Notes under the pieces: generated by a model | Databases searched by the model: none | Told to the model about the DNA's origin: nothing | What the model saw: only the letters and a program-made list of their open reading frames with translations | NCBI RefSeq assembly: GCF_000196895.1 | Contig: NC_014297.1 | Location: 1,873,328 to 1,937,327 of the forward strand | From: Halalkalicoccus jeotgali B3 | GTDB taxonomy: Archaea; Halobacteriota; Halobacteria; Halobacteriales; Halalkalicoccaceae | Direction of reading: 5' to 3' | Length of the DNA stretch: 64,000 bases | Translations under genes and position numbers: made by a program | In this document: positions 40,644-50,043 of the stretch, piece by piece | How the letters are laid out: each line of letters opens with the position of its first letter | How positions within the stretch are numbered: the first letter of the stretch is position 1

Positions 40644-42251
40644 ATGAAGACGCTCGTCATCGGACTGGACGCCGCCTGCGAGCGGGTCCTCGACCCGCTG
40701 CTCGAGTCGGGGGTGCTGTCGAACCTCGCCTCGCTCGTCGAGGAGGGCGCAAGCGGCCCGCTCGAATCGCAGATCCCCCCCTGGACGCCGAGCGCGTGGC
40801 CCTCGCTGTACACCGGCGTCAACCCCGGCAAGCACGGCGTCTTCGACTTTCTGGCCTTCGAGGGCTACGACTGGGACGTGATCAACGCCACGCACGTCCG
40901 GTTTCCCGCCATCTGGGAGGTACTTTCCGAGCGTGGCCTGCGAAGCGTCGTCGTCAACGTACCAGTGACCCACCCGCCCGGCGGGATCGATGGGGCGGTA
41001 ATCCCGGGTTACACCGCCCCCGAAGAGCCCGCCTGTCATCCCGAGGGGATACTGGAGGAGGTCCGCGAGGCCATTGGCGAGTACCGGGTCTACCCGCCTC
41101 ACGGGAGCGACGTCGGGAGCGAAGAGGCGATCGCGAACTACCGCGACCTGATCGCCTCGCGGGGGGCCGCGTTCCGATATCTCTGCCGGGAGTTCGACCC
41201 CGAGTTCGGCTTCGTCGAGTTCCAGTCGACCGACACCGTCTTTCACGAACTCGCGGGCGATTCCCGCGGCGTGGAGGCGGTCTATCGCGCCGTCGACCGG
41301 GAGGTCGGCTCGATCCTGGGGGCCTGTGAGCCCGCGAGCGTCTTCATCGTCAGCGATCACGGGATGGGGCCCTACGAGGACTACGAGTTCCGGGTCAACG
41401 AGTTCCTTCGCCGGGAGGGCTACCTCGAGGCGGTCGCCGGACGCGAGGGCGGGATGCCCTCGTGGGGGACGATCCACGAGCGGGCCCAAAGGGACTCCTC
41501 GGGGGCCGGTGCGGCGCTCAAACGCGCCCTCTCGCGGGCCGCGCTGGCGGGCGCACGGGTCGGACTGACCAGCCAGCGCGCCCACGGGCTGCTCGACAGG
41601 GTCGGCCTCGCCGAGCCCGTCGCGCGGGTCGTCCCCACCGACCTCATCCGGGCGGCGACCGAGCAGGTCGACTTCGCCGCCTCACGGGCGTACATGCGCT
41701 CGCGGACGGAACTGGGCGTTCGGATCAACCTCGCGGGGCGCGAACCCGACGGCGTCGTCGCCTCCGAGGACTACGAGTCGGTTCGGGCGGACCTGATCGA
41801 GGCGCTCTCCGCGGTGTCCACCCCCGACGGCGACCCGGTCTTCGAGACGGTCGCCCCCCGCGAGGAGGTGTTCTCGGGACCCCATTTGGAAGACGCCGTC
41901 GACGTCGTGACGGTCCCGCACGACTACGAGCAGTTCCTCTCGGCGCGCCTGCTGGGCGAGCCCTTCGGCGAGCCCGAGGAACCCTGGAACCACAAGCGCG
42001 AGGGGATCATCGCCGCCGTGGGCAAGGGGGTCGACTCTAGCGCGGACCTCTCGGGTGCGCACCTGTTCGACGTCGCGCCGACGGTACTCGCCTCGCTTGG
42101 CGTTCCCCACGACGAGCGAAGCGACGGGCGGGTCCTCCCCGTGATCGAGGGCGTCGGCACCGAGCGCTACGACGGCGTCGAGGGCCATCGCCGTCGGACC
42201 GACTCACAGGCCGTCGAAGACCGCCTCTCGCAGCTCGGCTATCTGGAGTGA
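40644..42251 (+). CDS. Type I phosphodiesterase / nucleotide pyrophosphatase-like (alkaline phosphatase superfamily)
   Basis: 535 residues. The N-terminal LVIGLDAACERVLDPLL takes the place of the first metal Asp. PPWTPSAWPSLYTGVNPGKH carries the catalytic Thr/Ser, FVEFQSTDTVFHEL is the second metal region, and FIVSDHGMGPYEDY gives Asp-His. The C-terminus has AVGKGVDSSADLSGAHLFDV and ASLGVPHDERSDGRVL, typical of archaeal AP-superfamily members in glycosylation clusters. It probably hydrolyses or transfers a phospho-group on a glycan or nucleotide sugar; the substrate is unknown. Confidence 0.86.
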   Translation: MKTLVIGLDAACERVLDPLLESGVLSNLASLVEEGASGPLESQIPPWTPSAWPSLYTGVNPGKHGVFDFLAFEGYDWDVINATHVRFPAIWEVLSERGLRSVVVNVPVTHPPGGIDGAVIPGYTAPEEPACHPEGILEEVREAIGEYRVYPPHGSDVGSEEAIANYRDLIASRGAAFRYLCREFDPEFGFVEFQSTDTVFHELAGDSRGVEAVYRAVDREVGSILGACEPASVFIVSDHGMGPYEDYEFRVNEFLRREGYLEAVAGREGGMPSWGTIHERAQRDSSGAGAALKRALSRAALAGARVGLTSQRAHGLLDRVGLAEPVARVVPTDLIRAATEQVDFAASRAYMRSRTELGVRINLAGREPDGVVASEDYESVRADLIEALSAVSTPDGDPVFETVAPREEVFSGPHLEDAVDVVTVPHDYEQFLSARLLGEPFGEPEEPWNHKREGIIAAVGKGVDSSADLSGAHLFDVAPTVLASLGVPHDERSDGRVLPVIEGVGTERYDGVEGHRRRTDSQAVEDRLSQLGYLE

Positions 42252-42252
42252 T

Positions 42253-43005
42253 TCAGGGGCGACGCCCCTCGATTCCGGTGACGAAAACGGCCCCGTCGAG
42301 GATTGTCACCGTCCCGTCGACGGTCCGGGTCAGAAACGCCGCCAGCGCGCGGCGGAACGCCGGCGAGTTGCGCTCGGGGGCCGGTGCCGTCGCCGCGCGG
42401 TCCCGACTGTTGAGGTACGTGTACGCGAACGCCCGCCGGAGGCTGTCGGGACACTCGGACAGATACGCCGGCAGCGTCGTCAGCGTGTTTGGGTCCCCGA
42501 CCGGCACGCCGAGGGTGGCGAGCACCCGCCCGAGCGCCGTCGCCGCCTCGCGGGGCTCCACACGATGGGGGGCTCCGCCACAGACCGGCTCGTACCCACA
42601 GCCGATACGCTCGAAAGCCCGGTCGAGGCGCTCGTAGTCGGTCCCGTGGCCCACCTCGAAGAAGGGGGTGTAGTCGGCCTCGACTCCGCCCGCCGAAAGG
42701 GCCCACGCGACCAGCTTGTTCAGTCCCGCGAACGCCGGCGAGTCGTACGAAACGTCGAGCCAGCCCCGGCGCGCGGCTCGCTGGATCTCCGCGACCATCG
42801 TCGCCGGGCTACAGCCGTCGGCCGTGGCGTCCGCGGGTAGCGCGACCATCGACGCGATCGCGTCGGGCTCGACCTCGGGGTGGGCCACGGCGAGTTCGAT
42901 ACCCCGCCGGTAGCCCTCGCTGTCGAGCCATGCGGCCGGACCCGTGTGGCTCGCGACGTCGAAGGCCGTCACGGCTCGTGGTGACACTCCACTCTCCCGA
43001 AGCAT
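42253..43005 (-). CDS. Unknown haloarchaeal protein (250 aa)
   Basis: I do not recognise this family. It is soluble, with no signal or helix. It has a conserved-looking N-terminus (ESGVSPRAVTAFDVASHTGP) and a middle with FFEVGHGTDYERLDRAFERI followed by a Cys pair (GCGYEPVCGG), then an Ala/Arg-rich helical part. It converges on the phosphodiesterase with a one-base gap. ATG 43005 is preferred to 43017 because AAATTACT lies 35 bases upstream of it. Confidence 0.65.
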   Translation of the reverse strand: MLRESGVSPRAVTAFDVASHTGPAAWLDSEGYRRGIELAVAHPEVEPDAIASMVALPADATADGCSPATMVAEIQRAARRGWLDVSYDSPAFAGLNKLVAWALSAGGVEADYTPFFEVGHGTDYERLDRAFERIGCGYEPVCGGAPHRVEPREAATALGRVLATLGVPVGDPNTLTTLPAYLSECPDSLRRAFAYTYLNSRDRAATAPAPERNSPAFRRALAAFLTRTVDGTVTILDGAVFVTGIEGRRP

Positions 43006-43246
43006 ATCAGTCGGCAAGGCGACGTTGGACGAAGTAATTTCGGTCCATTCTCACGCGGCCGGACGGGTACGGCGAGCCTATTCGTTCTGGCGAACGGCCG
43101 GACGTATAATCACGCGATACCAATGCCTCCCGGACCGGAACCACCGACGTATCGACGATGAGATCCGCTACTACCCCACACGCGGCCGTCCCCTTCGGTT
43201 TCCGAACCGACCCTCGATCGAGCGGATCCCCGGGAGGTGAGTGCTG

Positions 43247-45028
43247 ATGTGTGGCATCATCGCCCGGATCGGCACCGACGACGCCGTCCCGAGCCTCCTG
43301 TCCGGTCTCTCGAACCTCGAATACCGGGGCTACGACTCGGCCGGGATCGCGCTGTTGAACGGCCACGGACTCGAGGTATTGAAACGCGAGGGCGAGATCG
43401 ACCGCCTCCTCGAGCGCGTTTCCCGCCGCGCACCGAGCGCCGAGACCGGTATCGGCCATACCCGCTGGAGCACCCACGGCCCGCCGACGGACGTCAACGC
43501 CCATCCGCACACGGACTGTACGGGGACCTTGGCGGTCGTCCACAACGGCATCATCGAGAACCACGACGCGCTGCGCGCGCGCCTGGAGGCGGCGGGCCAC
43601 GGGTTCGAAAGCGACACCGACACCGAGGTCATCCCACACCTGATCGAGGAGCACCTCTCGGCGGGGCGTTCGACGGAGGAGGCCTTTCACGCCGCGATCG
43701 ACGAGCTATCGGGCAGTTACGCCATCGCGATGGTCCACGAGGACGAGCAGGCGATCTACGCCGCCCGAAACGGCTCCCCGATGGTGCTCGGGATCGCCGA
43801 GGACGCGCTGTTCGTCGCCAGCGACGTGCCCGCGTTCCTCGAGTTCACCGACCGGGTCGTCTATCTGGAGGACGGCCACGCCGTGCGGGCCACCTCGGAG
43901 GAGTATACGATCACCGACGGCGACGGGGTGGTCCATCGTCCGGTCAGGACCGTCGACTGGACCGCCGAGGCCGCCGAGAAGGGCGGCTACGACCACTACA
44001 TGAGAAAGGAGATCCACGAACAGCCAACCGCGCTCCGCCAGATCCTCGAGTGTCACTCTTCCGGCGAGGGACTTCCGGATCTCGATTCGGCGTTCCTCGA
44101 TGGAATCCGGGAGGTCCAGTTCGTCGCGTGTGGGACCTCCTACCACGCCGCGCTCTACGGCGAGTACGTGGCCACCGAACGGGGGATCCCCGCCTCGACG
44201 CACCTCGCAAGCGAGTACGCCACCCACGCCCGGCCGGTGAGCGAGGGGACGCTGGTCGTCGCGGTCACCCAGAGCGGCGAGACCGCGGACACCCTCGGGG
44301 CCATCGAGACCGCACAGCGGGCGGACGCGCGCACCCTCGCGGTGACGAACGTCGTGGGCTCTTCGGCCGCGCGGGTCTGTGACGGGGCGCTGTACATCCG
44401 TGCGGGCCCCGAGATCGGCGTCGCCGCCACCAAGACCTTCTCCTCGCAGGTCGTCGCGCTCTCGCTGTTTGCGGACCAGCTCGCGGGCGAGGACTCGCCC
44501 AGCGGGCCGGTCGACTTCGGTTCGCTTCCCGGGGGCGTCGAGCGGGTCCTCGAGACCTCCCGGAGCCGCGATATCGCAGAGCGCTATCGGGGCCGGGACG
44601 CCTTCTTCTTCATCGGGCGCGGCGTGGGCTACCCCGTCGCGCTCGAAGGGGCCCTGAAGTTCAAGGAGATCTCCTACGAGCACGCCGAGGGCTTTGCGGC
44701 GGGCGAGCTCAAACACGGCCCGCTGGCGCTGGTCACTCCGGCGAGCGTCGTCTTCGCGATTTTTACCGGCCAGGACGACGAGAAACTGTTGGGCAACGTC
44801 CGGGAAGCCCAGACCCGCGGCGCGACGGTCGTCGCGGTCACGGACGGGACGAACGAGGAAGTCCTCCGGCAGGCCGACGACATCCTTTCGATCCCCGAGG
44901 CTCCGCCGACCGTCGCAGGGTTGCTTGCGAACGTCCAGCTCCAGCTCGTCTCCTATCACGCGGCGGCGCTACTGGGTCGCCCGATCGACAAGCCCCGTAA
45001 CCTCGCAAAGAGCGTCACCGTCGAGTAG
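43247..45028 (+). CDS. glmS: Glutamine-fructose-6-phosphate aminotransferase (isomerizing)
   Basis: 593 residues, cytoplasmic; makes glucosamine-6-phosphate, the entry to UDP-GlcNAc. The N-terminal glutaminase needs Cys2: MCGIIARIG, so the start is ATG 43247, not the GTG at 43241. GGGAGGTGA just upstream is a good ribosome site. GIGHTRWSTHGPP and the two SIS domains (VACGTSYHAALYGEYVA, TQSGETADTLGAI, FIGRGVGYPVALEGALKFKE) are intact, as is the C-terminal DKPRNLAKSVTVE. It feeds the amino-sugar pathway that WecB, in this same region, continues. Confidence 0.96.
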   Translation: MCGIIARIGTDDAVPSLLSGLSNLEYRGYDSAGIALLNGHGLEVLKREGEIDRLLERVSRRAPSAETGIGHTRWSTHGPPTDVNAHPHTDCTGTLAVVHNGIIENHDALRARLEAAGHGFESDTDTEVIPHLIEEHLSAGRSTEEAFHAAIDELSGSYAIAMVHEDEQAIYAARNGSPMVLGIAEDALFVASDVPAFLEFTDRVVYLEDGHAVRATSEEYTITDGDGVVHRPVRTVDWTAEAAEKGGYDHYMRKEIHEQPTALRQILECHSSGEGLPDLDSAFLDGIREVQFVACGTSYHAALYGEYVATERGIPASTHLASEYATHARPVSEGTLVVAVTQSGETADTLGAIETAQRADARTLAVTNVVGSSAARVCDGALYIRAGPEIGVAATKTFSSQVVALSLFADQLAGEDSPSGPVDFGSLPGGVERVLETSRSRDIAERYRGRDAFFFIGRGVGYPVALEGALKFKEISYEHAEGFAAGELKHGPLALVTPASVVFAIFTGQDDEKLLGNVREAQTRGATVVAVTDGTNEEVLRQADDILSIPEAPPTVAGLLANVQLQLVSYHAAALLGRPIDKPRNLAKSVTVE

Positions 45029-45054
45029 GCGGCTCCTTTTCGTCGCCTGCGGGC

Positions 45055-45073
45055 GGTAGGTGCCGGATAACAA
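45055..45073 (+). promoter_or_regulatory. Surface-glycan promoter box (copy 5)
   Basis: GGTAGG, TGCCG, GATAACAA, then TACCCGG. The second half starts 34 bases before the leader ORF ATG at 45100. Confidence 0.6.
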
Positions 45074-45099
45074 TACCCGGATCGGCGAACACTCGGACG

Positions 45100-45174
45100 A
45101 TGAGGGCAGACCCACCCCCGCGCATCGACCGGAGCATTACCCGCCGTGAGTACCCCCTCCCGCGCCCGCCATGA
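45100..45174 (+). CDS. 24-codon leader ORF coupled to the secreted protein gene
   Basis: ATG 45100 encodes MRADPPPRIDRSITRREYPL and four more residues; its TGA overlaps the ATG at 45171 (ATGA). It begins 34 bases from a promoter box, the same geometry as neighbouring gene starts and as the 14-codon leader at 36752-36796. Confidence 0.45.
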   Translation: MRADPPPRIDRSITRREYPLPRPP

Positions 45175-46748
45175 CCACGAGATCGGTCGGCGCGGTGTGT
45201 CTCGCTCTCGCGCTCGTCGCGACGGTCGTCCTCGCGGGCTCGGTCCCCGCGAGCCGGCCCGCCGCGGCCCAGCAGGGTTCGTACGTCGTCGAGCAGGGCA
45301 CCCAGTGTGAGGTCATTACACCCCTCTCGGGCGAGGGAACTGCCGCGGAGCTATACGACTACCGGAGCCACGTCAGCCACGAAACCGACTACGCCTACGG
45401 CTCTCACGGCACGACCGACCTCCAGCGCAACGATGTGAGTTCGCTCTTCCTCTACGAGGGGGCCGACGGCCTGAGCCTCGTGATCGTCCACGACCGCCTT
45501 GACGGCGGGACGCCCGGCGGCGCGGCCGAGTTCGAGGTCGTCGGCCTGCCGGCGAGTGGAGAGTGGACCGTCCAGGACGACGACTACAGCGAACACGCAG
45601 ACGACGTCTGGACCCACGGCGACGTCTGGAGCGAGGTCGCCTGGCTCTGGGGGGACGACCGGACCGACGGCGGGGCTTACACCGGCCTCGGCGGGGACTT
45701 CGAGGTGACGATCGATCCCGCGTTCAACGACCAGCAGTCGACCTTCTCGCCGGACGGCAACGTCAGCCGGATCGACGTCCTCTCGGGGGATCGCAGCCAG
45801 CCCGACCGGATCGCGTTGGGGAGCATCGACGCGCCGCTCGTGATCCGCTCTGGCACCTGCGGGGACCCGACGGTCAGCTACGACCGGATCGACGACGGGA
45901 TCCTCGCGACCGTCGAGGACACCGGGGGCGAGACGGCCCGCCTGCGCCCGCCCGCCGAGGGCGGAAACGGCGTCCGGTACGACCGCCTCTCGCTTTCCGC
46001 CAGCGGGCAGAGCACGTTCAGCGGGACCGCCGACGTGGAGGTCGCGATGAATGCCGCCGAGGGCGGCCCCGAGGTCCCCGACGAGGACGGCGACGGGAGC
46101 GCAACGGCGCTCTCGACGCTGACGGTCGATGATAGCGCTTCGGAGGGAAGCGTGAGCGACCCGACCCTCTCCTTTAGCGTCGAGAAAGCGACCCTCGCGG
46201 GTCAGGACGCCACCGCCAGCAACGTCGCGGTCTACGAGCGCGCCAGCGGGAGCTGGGAGCGGACCGCGACCGAACCGGCCGGGGAGACCGATCGGTTCTA
46301 CTCCTTCGAGAGCAGTCCCGGCGGTTCCGGGGAGTTCGCGGTCGTCCTGGCCGAGTCGCCGATCGAGGCGACCGAACTCTCGCTGGACCGCGAGCGGATC
46401 GACGCCGGCGAGACGGTCGAGGTGACCGCGACCGTCGAGAACACCGCCTCGGTCACCGAAACCCAGCCCGTCGAGTTGCTGGTCTTCGGCGCGGTGACCG
46501 GCACCGAGGAAGTGACACTCGAGCCCGGCGAGACTACGACCGTTAGTTTCTCCCAGCGCGTCGACGCGCCGGGCACACACACCGTCGAGGTCGCCGGCCA
46601 GACCCAGCAACTGACCGTCAAGGGCGAGGCGCCCGCCTCCGGCGATTCGGAATCGGCGGCGAGCTCCTCGAACGGTTTCCTCGCCATTGGAATCGGGCTG
46701 GTCGTGCTCGTCGCACTGGCGCTCTGGTGGCGCCGCTCACCGGAGTAA
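45171..46748 (+). CDS. Secreted, C-terminally anchored surface protein with CARDB-like domain
   Basis: 525 residues. A Sec signal (AVCLALALVATVVLAGSVPA) is followed by an extracellular region with DVWTHGDVWSEVAWLWGDD and a PGF-type beta region rich in Asp. A CARDB-like Ig fold (DAGETVEVTATVENTASVTE, LEPGETTTVSFSQRV) is near residues 405-480. The C-terminus is a Ser linker, the helix FLAIGIGLVVLVALALWW and RRS. It is probably a surface glycoprotein or adhesion-type protein. Its ATG overlaps a 24-codon leader ORF. Confidence 0.8.
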   Translation: MTTRSVGAVCLALALVATVVLAGSVPASRPAAAQQGSYVVEQGTQCEVITPLSGEGTAAELYDYRSHVSHETDYAYGSHGTTDLQRNDVSSLFLYEGADGLSLVIVHDRLDGGTPGGAAEFEVVGLPASGEWTVQDDDYSEHADDVWTHGDVWSEVAWLWGDDRTDGGAYTGLGGDFEVTIDPAFNDQQSTFSPDGNVSRIDVLSGDRSQPDRIALGSIDAPLVIRSGTCGDPTVSYDRIDDGILATVEDTGGETARLRPPAEGGNGVRYDRLSLSASGQSTFSGTADVEVAMNAAEGGPEVPDEDGDGSATALSTLTVDDSASEGSVSDPTLSFSVEKATLAGQDATASNVAVYERASGSWERTATEPAGETDRFYSFESSPGGSGEFAVVLAESPIEATELSLDRERIDAGETVEVTATVENTASVTETQPVELLVFGAVTGTEEVTLEPGETTTVSFSQRVDAPGTHTVEVAGQTQQLTVKGEAPASGDSESAASSSNGFLAIGIGLVVLVALALWWRRSPE

Positions 46749-47732
46749 CGAGTAGGCCGTTTTCGCGATCGTCATCGCGGGACCGTTCGATTCGATCACG
46801 TAGTAGGGCACGAGGTCCGCCGAGAACTTCGCCTTGTACCGACAGAGCCGCTCGGTGTTCGCGCCCATCAGGTCGTACTTATACACGTTTTCGAGTTCGG
46901 GGTCGGTCGCGAGGTCCTCGAGGATGCGCCAGTGGAGTGCGCTGTTGACGCTCGTCCCCTCGTAGGTCGCGCGGGCACCCCCCTGCCAGAAGTAGGCCAT
47001 GTCGTTCGAGTACAGCACGGTAATTCCGCTCAGGAACCGGCCGTCGGGATCGCGGGCGACGTAGACCCGTGCGCGATCCCCGAGCGCTTCGAGGAGGTCC
47101 CGGACGTAGGGCCACTCGAGCGCGAACGGCTCGTCCTGCTCGGCGTAGCGCGCCCGGGTGTCCTCGAAGACCGCACGCGCCCCGTCGAGACCCTCCGTCT
47201 CGATCCCGACCGAAAGCTCCTCTGCGTCGCGGATCTCCCGGCGGAGGCTCTTGCTGAACGACGAGAGCAGCGCGTCGGTGTCCCCGTCGACCGCCAGCAC
47301 GTAGGTGAAGGCGCTCTCCACGTCGAAGTCCGTCCACCGGTACGGTCGGGGATCGTCGTAGGCGGCGGGACACTCCATCCGGAACAGGGTTCGCGAGCCC
47401 TCCCCCACCAGATGCTTGACGACCGCCGCGGTGAACTCCCGGTTGAGCTTCTCGCGTTTCCGTCGTTTGGGGCTGGTCGGCATGAGAAGCGGGCCCAGTC
47501 GGGGGACGCCCATCCCGGGCGGCGGCGAGAACACCGCCGTTCCGACGGCACTTTGCCGGACGAAGGCAGGAACGAGCGCCAGCGGCTGCTCGCCCTTTTT
47601 CGCCCCCAGCAGGTGGAGTTCCCCCGCTGCGTGCTCGGCGAGGACGGAAAGCGCCTCGGGCGTATGAAAGACCTCACAACCGTCGGGTACCATCCGCTCC
47701 CACTCGGCGAGATCGATGCGTTCGACGTTCAT
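46737..47732 (-). CDS. FemAB/GNAT-like acyl- or aminoacyltransferase
   Basis: 331 residues with the double-GNAT fold of FemX/CelD-like transferases: EVFHTPEALSVLAEHAAGEL, FSKSLRREIRDAEELSVGIE and the C-terminal half LSGITVLYSNDMAYFWQGGA, VNSALHWRILEDLA, KYDLMGANTERL. The family attaches amino acids or acyl groups to cell-wall or glycan precursors. It converges with and overlaps the secreted protein gene by 12 bases. The ATG is 36 bases from a strong promoter box. Confidence 0.85.
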   Translation of the reverse strand: MNVERIDLAEWERMVPDGCEVFHTPEALSVLAEHAAGELHLLGAKKGEQPLALVPAFVRQSAVGTAVFSPPPGMGVPRLGPLLMPTSPKRRKREKLNREFTAAVVKHLVGEGSRTLFRMECPAAYDDPRPYRWTDFDVESAFTYVLAVDGDTDALLSSFSKSLRREIRDAEELSVGIETEGLDGARAVFEDTRARYAEQDEPFALEWPYVRDLLEALGDRARVYVARDPDGRFLSGITVLYSNDMAYFWQGGARATYEGTSVNSALHWRILEDLATDPELENVYKYDLMGANTERLCRYKAKFSADLVPYYVIESNGPAMTIAKTAYSLLR

Positions 47733-47760
47733 CTTACCTGTACCACCGAGGAACGCGGGT

Positions 47761-47779
47761 TTGTTATCCGGGCCTTACC
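47761..47779 (-). promoter_or_regulatory. Surface-glycan promoter box (copy 6)
   Basis: Minus strand: GGTAAG, GCCCG, GATAACAA, then ACCCG. The second half starts 36 bases before the ATG at 47732. Confidence 0.65.
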
Positions 47780-47916
47780 TTCGGACAGCGTGCTCGTTCC
47801 TGAAATCGACGGCCACGCATCCAGCACGGGATGGGTGTAGCCATGCCCGAGAAAACGGGTAGTTCAGTGAGTCAGTATATGCTTATGCTGTTTGCTGTCT
47901 TACTACATAGAGAGTT

Positions 47917-48858
47917 ATGGAGCAGCGAGAAGCGATCGAACCCGAATACGTCTCGTTCATGAGCGAAGGAACGCGGTGTGCAGCCTCACTCTACCGCCCG
48001 TACGAGTCGTCGTCTACGAGCGCCATCGATCCGCCGATAGTGGTAATGGCAAACGGGTTCGGGTTACCACGCAACGCCGGGCTTCCGGCGTTTGCCGAGC
48101 ACTTCGCCGGGCGCGGGATCGCTGTGTTGTTGTTCGACTACCGATCGTTGGGCGAAAGCGATGGCGAACCCAGGAACGTCGCAGTCCCCTTCGGCCAGAT
48201 CGCCGACTGGCAGGCTGCCGTCCGATATGCCCGCATCATCGACGGCGTCGACGGGGGGCGACTCGGCGTCTATGGGTTCTCCTTGGGAGGTGGTGGCGCG
48301 TTGATCACCGCTGCTCGTGAGGACGTCGACGCCTACGTCGGACGAACCCCGATCCTCGACGGGGCCCGAACGATCGCGTATTTCGTTCGCCAGCTGGGGC
48401 CGGCCTACGGACTTCGAACGACGGTTGCAGGGCTACGGGACCTCGGGCGGAAGTACACCGGGCGGGAGCCGTACTACATTCCCATCTGGGGGGTGTATCC
48501 CGACGAACTCCCGGCGCTTGCCCCTCCGGGATCCAAAGAGGGCCACGAAGCCCTCGTCGGTACGGCCGCGAGCGACGAGGAGGTGAACCGGTGTGCCGCA
48601 CGTGCGTTCCTCACGTTCGGTCTGTATCGTCCCATTACGAGTGCTCATCGGGTTAATTGCCCGGCACTCGTCATCGAGGGGGCAACCGACACGATCGCCC
48701 CCAAGAGCGCCATCGCTGCGACAGTCGCTCGCCTTCCAGATATGAGACATATAACGATCGAAGCTGATCACTTCGGAGCGTTCGACGAGTCGTTCGAAGA
48801 AGTCGTCGAGCGGGAGGGGACCTTTCTCGAACGGCACCTCCTTGGGGACACCCAGTAG
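47917..48858 (+). CDS. Alpha/beta hydrolase
   Basis: 313 residues, cytoplasmic. IVVMANGFGLPRNAGL forms the oxyanion region, YGFSLGGGGAL is the nucleophile elbow (Gly-x-Ser-x-Gly), NCPALVIEGATDTIAPKSA holds the acid Asp, and IEADHFGAFDES the His. It resembles the xylan-esterase/dienelactone-type group with an inserted lid (VRQLGPAYGL onward). Base composition is slightly lower in GC than its neighbours. TATA-like GTATATGC near 47876 suits a leaderless start. Confidence 0.85.
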   Translation: MEQREAIEPEYVSFMSEGTRCAASLYRPYESSSTSAIDPPIVVMANGFGLPRNAGLPAFAEHFAGRGIAVLLFDYRSLGESDGEPRNVAVPFGQIADWQAAVRYARIIDGVDGGRLGVYGFSLGGGGALITAAREDVDAYVGRTPILDGARTIAYFVRQLGPAYGLRTTVAGLRDLGRKYTGREPYYIPIWGVYPDELPALAPPGSKEGHEALVGTAASDEEVNRCAARAFLTFGLYRPITSAHRVNCPALVIEGATDTIAPKSAIAATVARLPDMRHITIEADHFGAFDESFEEVVEREGTFLERHLLGDTQ

Positions 48859-48954
48859 TCGCTCGCCGTCCGGTCTCCTGTCCGGTGATCGCCGGACGCG
48901 ATCGATTCCCGTTTGACGAATACCTATTTGTGAGTTCCCGTGGGACATTCCATA

Positions 48955-49644
48955 ATGAAAGAGGACGTGCACCGGTACGTAGGCGAGGACGGAACCGTAA
49001 CCTACGACGTGAACCGATGTATTCACGTCAAAGCGTGCGTCGAGTGGCTTTCGCAGGTGTTCGATCCCGACGAACGTCCCTGGATCCGGCCAGATAACGC
49101 CGACGCCGAGGAGGTCGCCGCCGTAATCCGGGACTGTCCGACGGGCGCGTTGCATTTCGAATCGAACGAGGGCATGGACGAGCCGATCCCGGAGGGAAAC
49201 CGCATTACCGTCGTCCCTGACGGTCCACTCTACCTCCACGGCGACCTCGGGATCGAGACCCCCGAGGGCGAGGAGCTGCTTTCGGACACGCGGATCGCGC
49301 TGTGTCGCTGTGGAGCCTCCGAGAACAAGCCGCTCTGTGACAACAGCCACGCGGCCGTGGGGTTCGAGGATGGCGGGAGCCTCGACGGCGGGGAAGCGGT
49401 GACCGAAGAGGAACCGCCGGACGAGGCGCTTCGACTGACGCCGATCCCGGCCGGCCCGTGTATGGCCAGCGGGACGTTCGAGATCGAGGGAGCCGACGGG
49501 GAACAGTACAGGGGCACGGAAACCGCGCTGTGTCGGTGTGGGGCCTCGGGGACCAAGCCGTTCTGTGACGGCACACACCGGGAGGTCGAGTTCACTGGAG
49601 AGGACTCCGGCGAGGTGGGCCGAACCGGCGAGGAGCGACTGTAA
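48955..49644 (+). CDS. Three-cluster iron-sulfur protein: YjdI-like [4Fe-4S] plus two CDGSH domains
   Basis: 229 residues. The N-terminal 65 residues are a divergent mono-cluster ferredoxin (Fer4_19/YjdI: VNRCIHVKACVEWL, then CPTGAL). Two CDGSH/mitoNEET-like [2Fe-2S] sites follow: CRCGASENKPLCDNSH and CRCGASGTKPFCDGTH, each Cys-x-Cys...Cys-x3-His. It probably acts in electron or cluster transfer; the partner is unknown. Start 48955 (MKEDVHRYV) is favoured over 48940 by family length and a TATA-like CTATTTGTG 25-33 bases upstream. Confidence 0.88.
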   Translation: MKEDVHRYVGEDGTVTYDVNRCIHVKACVEWLSQVFDPDERPWIRPDNADAEEVAAVIRDCPTGALHFESNEGMDEPIPEGNRITVVPDGPLYLHGDLGIETPEGEELLSDTRIALCRCGASENKPLCDNSHAAVGFEDGGSLDGGEAVTEEEPPDEALRLTPIPAGPCMASGTFEIEGADGEQYRGTETALCRCGASGTKPFCDGTHREVEFTGEDSGEVGRTGEERL

Positions 49645-49648
49645 CGCT

Positions 49649-49978
49649 CAGTTCCTTCGGAGCGATTCGCCATCCCGGGCTGTGGCCCCGAGTCCGTGGT
49701 CGTGAGTGTCTCTCCCGTGACCGTCGCCATGAGAGCCGGTCAGAACTTCGACGAGGACCAGTAGCGCGCCGATCCACGCCCACCAGACGGGGACGAACAG
49801 CGCGCAGCGCGCCGGACCGGATCACCCCGCCCGACGAAACGTTGGCACCGAGCGTGTGTGCGAGTTCGGCGACGGCGACGACGAAGACGAGGTCGAAAAA
49901 GAGCTCCAACCACGTCGCGTGTCGGCCCTGTGACCCCTCGATTCGAAGCTCCGGCGGCCGAACGTTCGGCAGCTTCAC
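49649..49978 (-). pseudogene. Remnant of an LtrA-family membrane protein
   Basis: The N-terminus (MKLPNVRPPELRIEGSQGRH then WLELFFDLVFVVAVAELAHT) is a clear start of a low-temperature-requirement A protein, normally about 380 residues with many helices. After SGAL the frame is lost. In the next frame the expected LFVPVWWAWIGA continues, then jumps to what looks like a C-terminal helix and His-rich tail (LLVLVEVLTGSHGDGHG) ending at TGA 49649-49651. So a frameshift and a large internal deletion have removed most of the gene. Confidence 0.72.
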
Positions 49979-50043
49979 GACGGACTGCAGGACAGCCGTC
50001 CCTAACCACTCATCGGGGGCTTGCTATACGAGAGATCGCCCGC

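Noticed and set aside
43241..43246. GTG start of glmS two codons upstream
   Set aside because: The glutaminase nucleophile must be Cys2 after Met removal, which requires ATG 43247.
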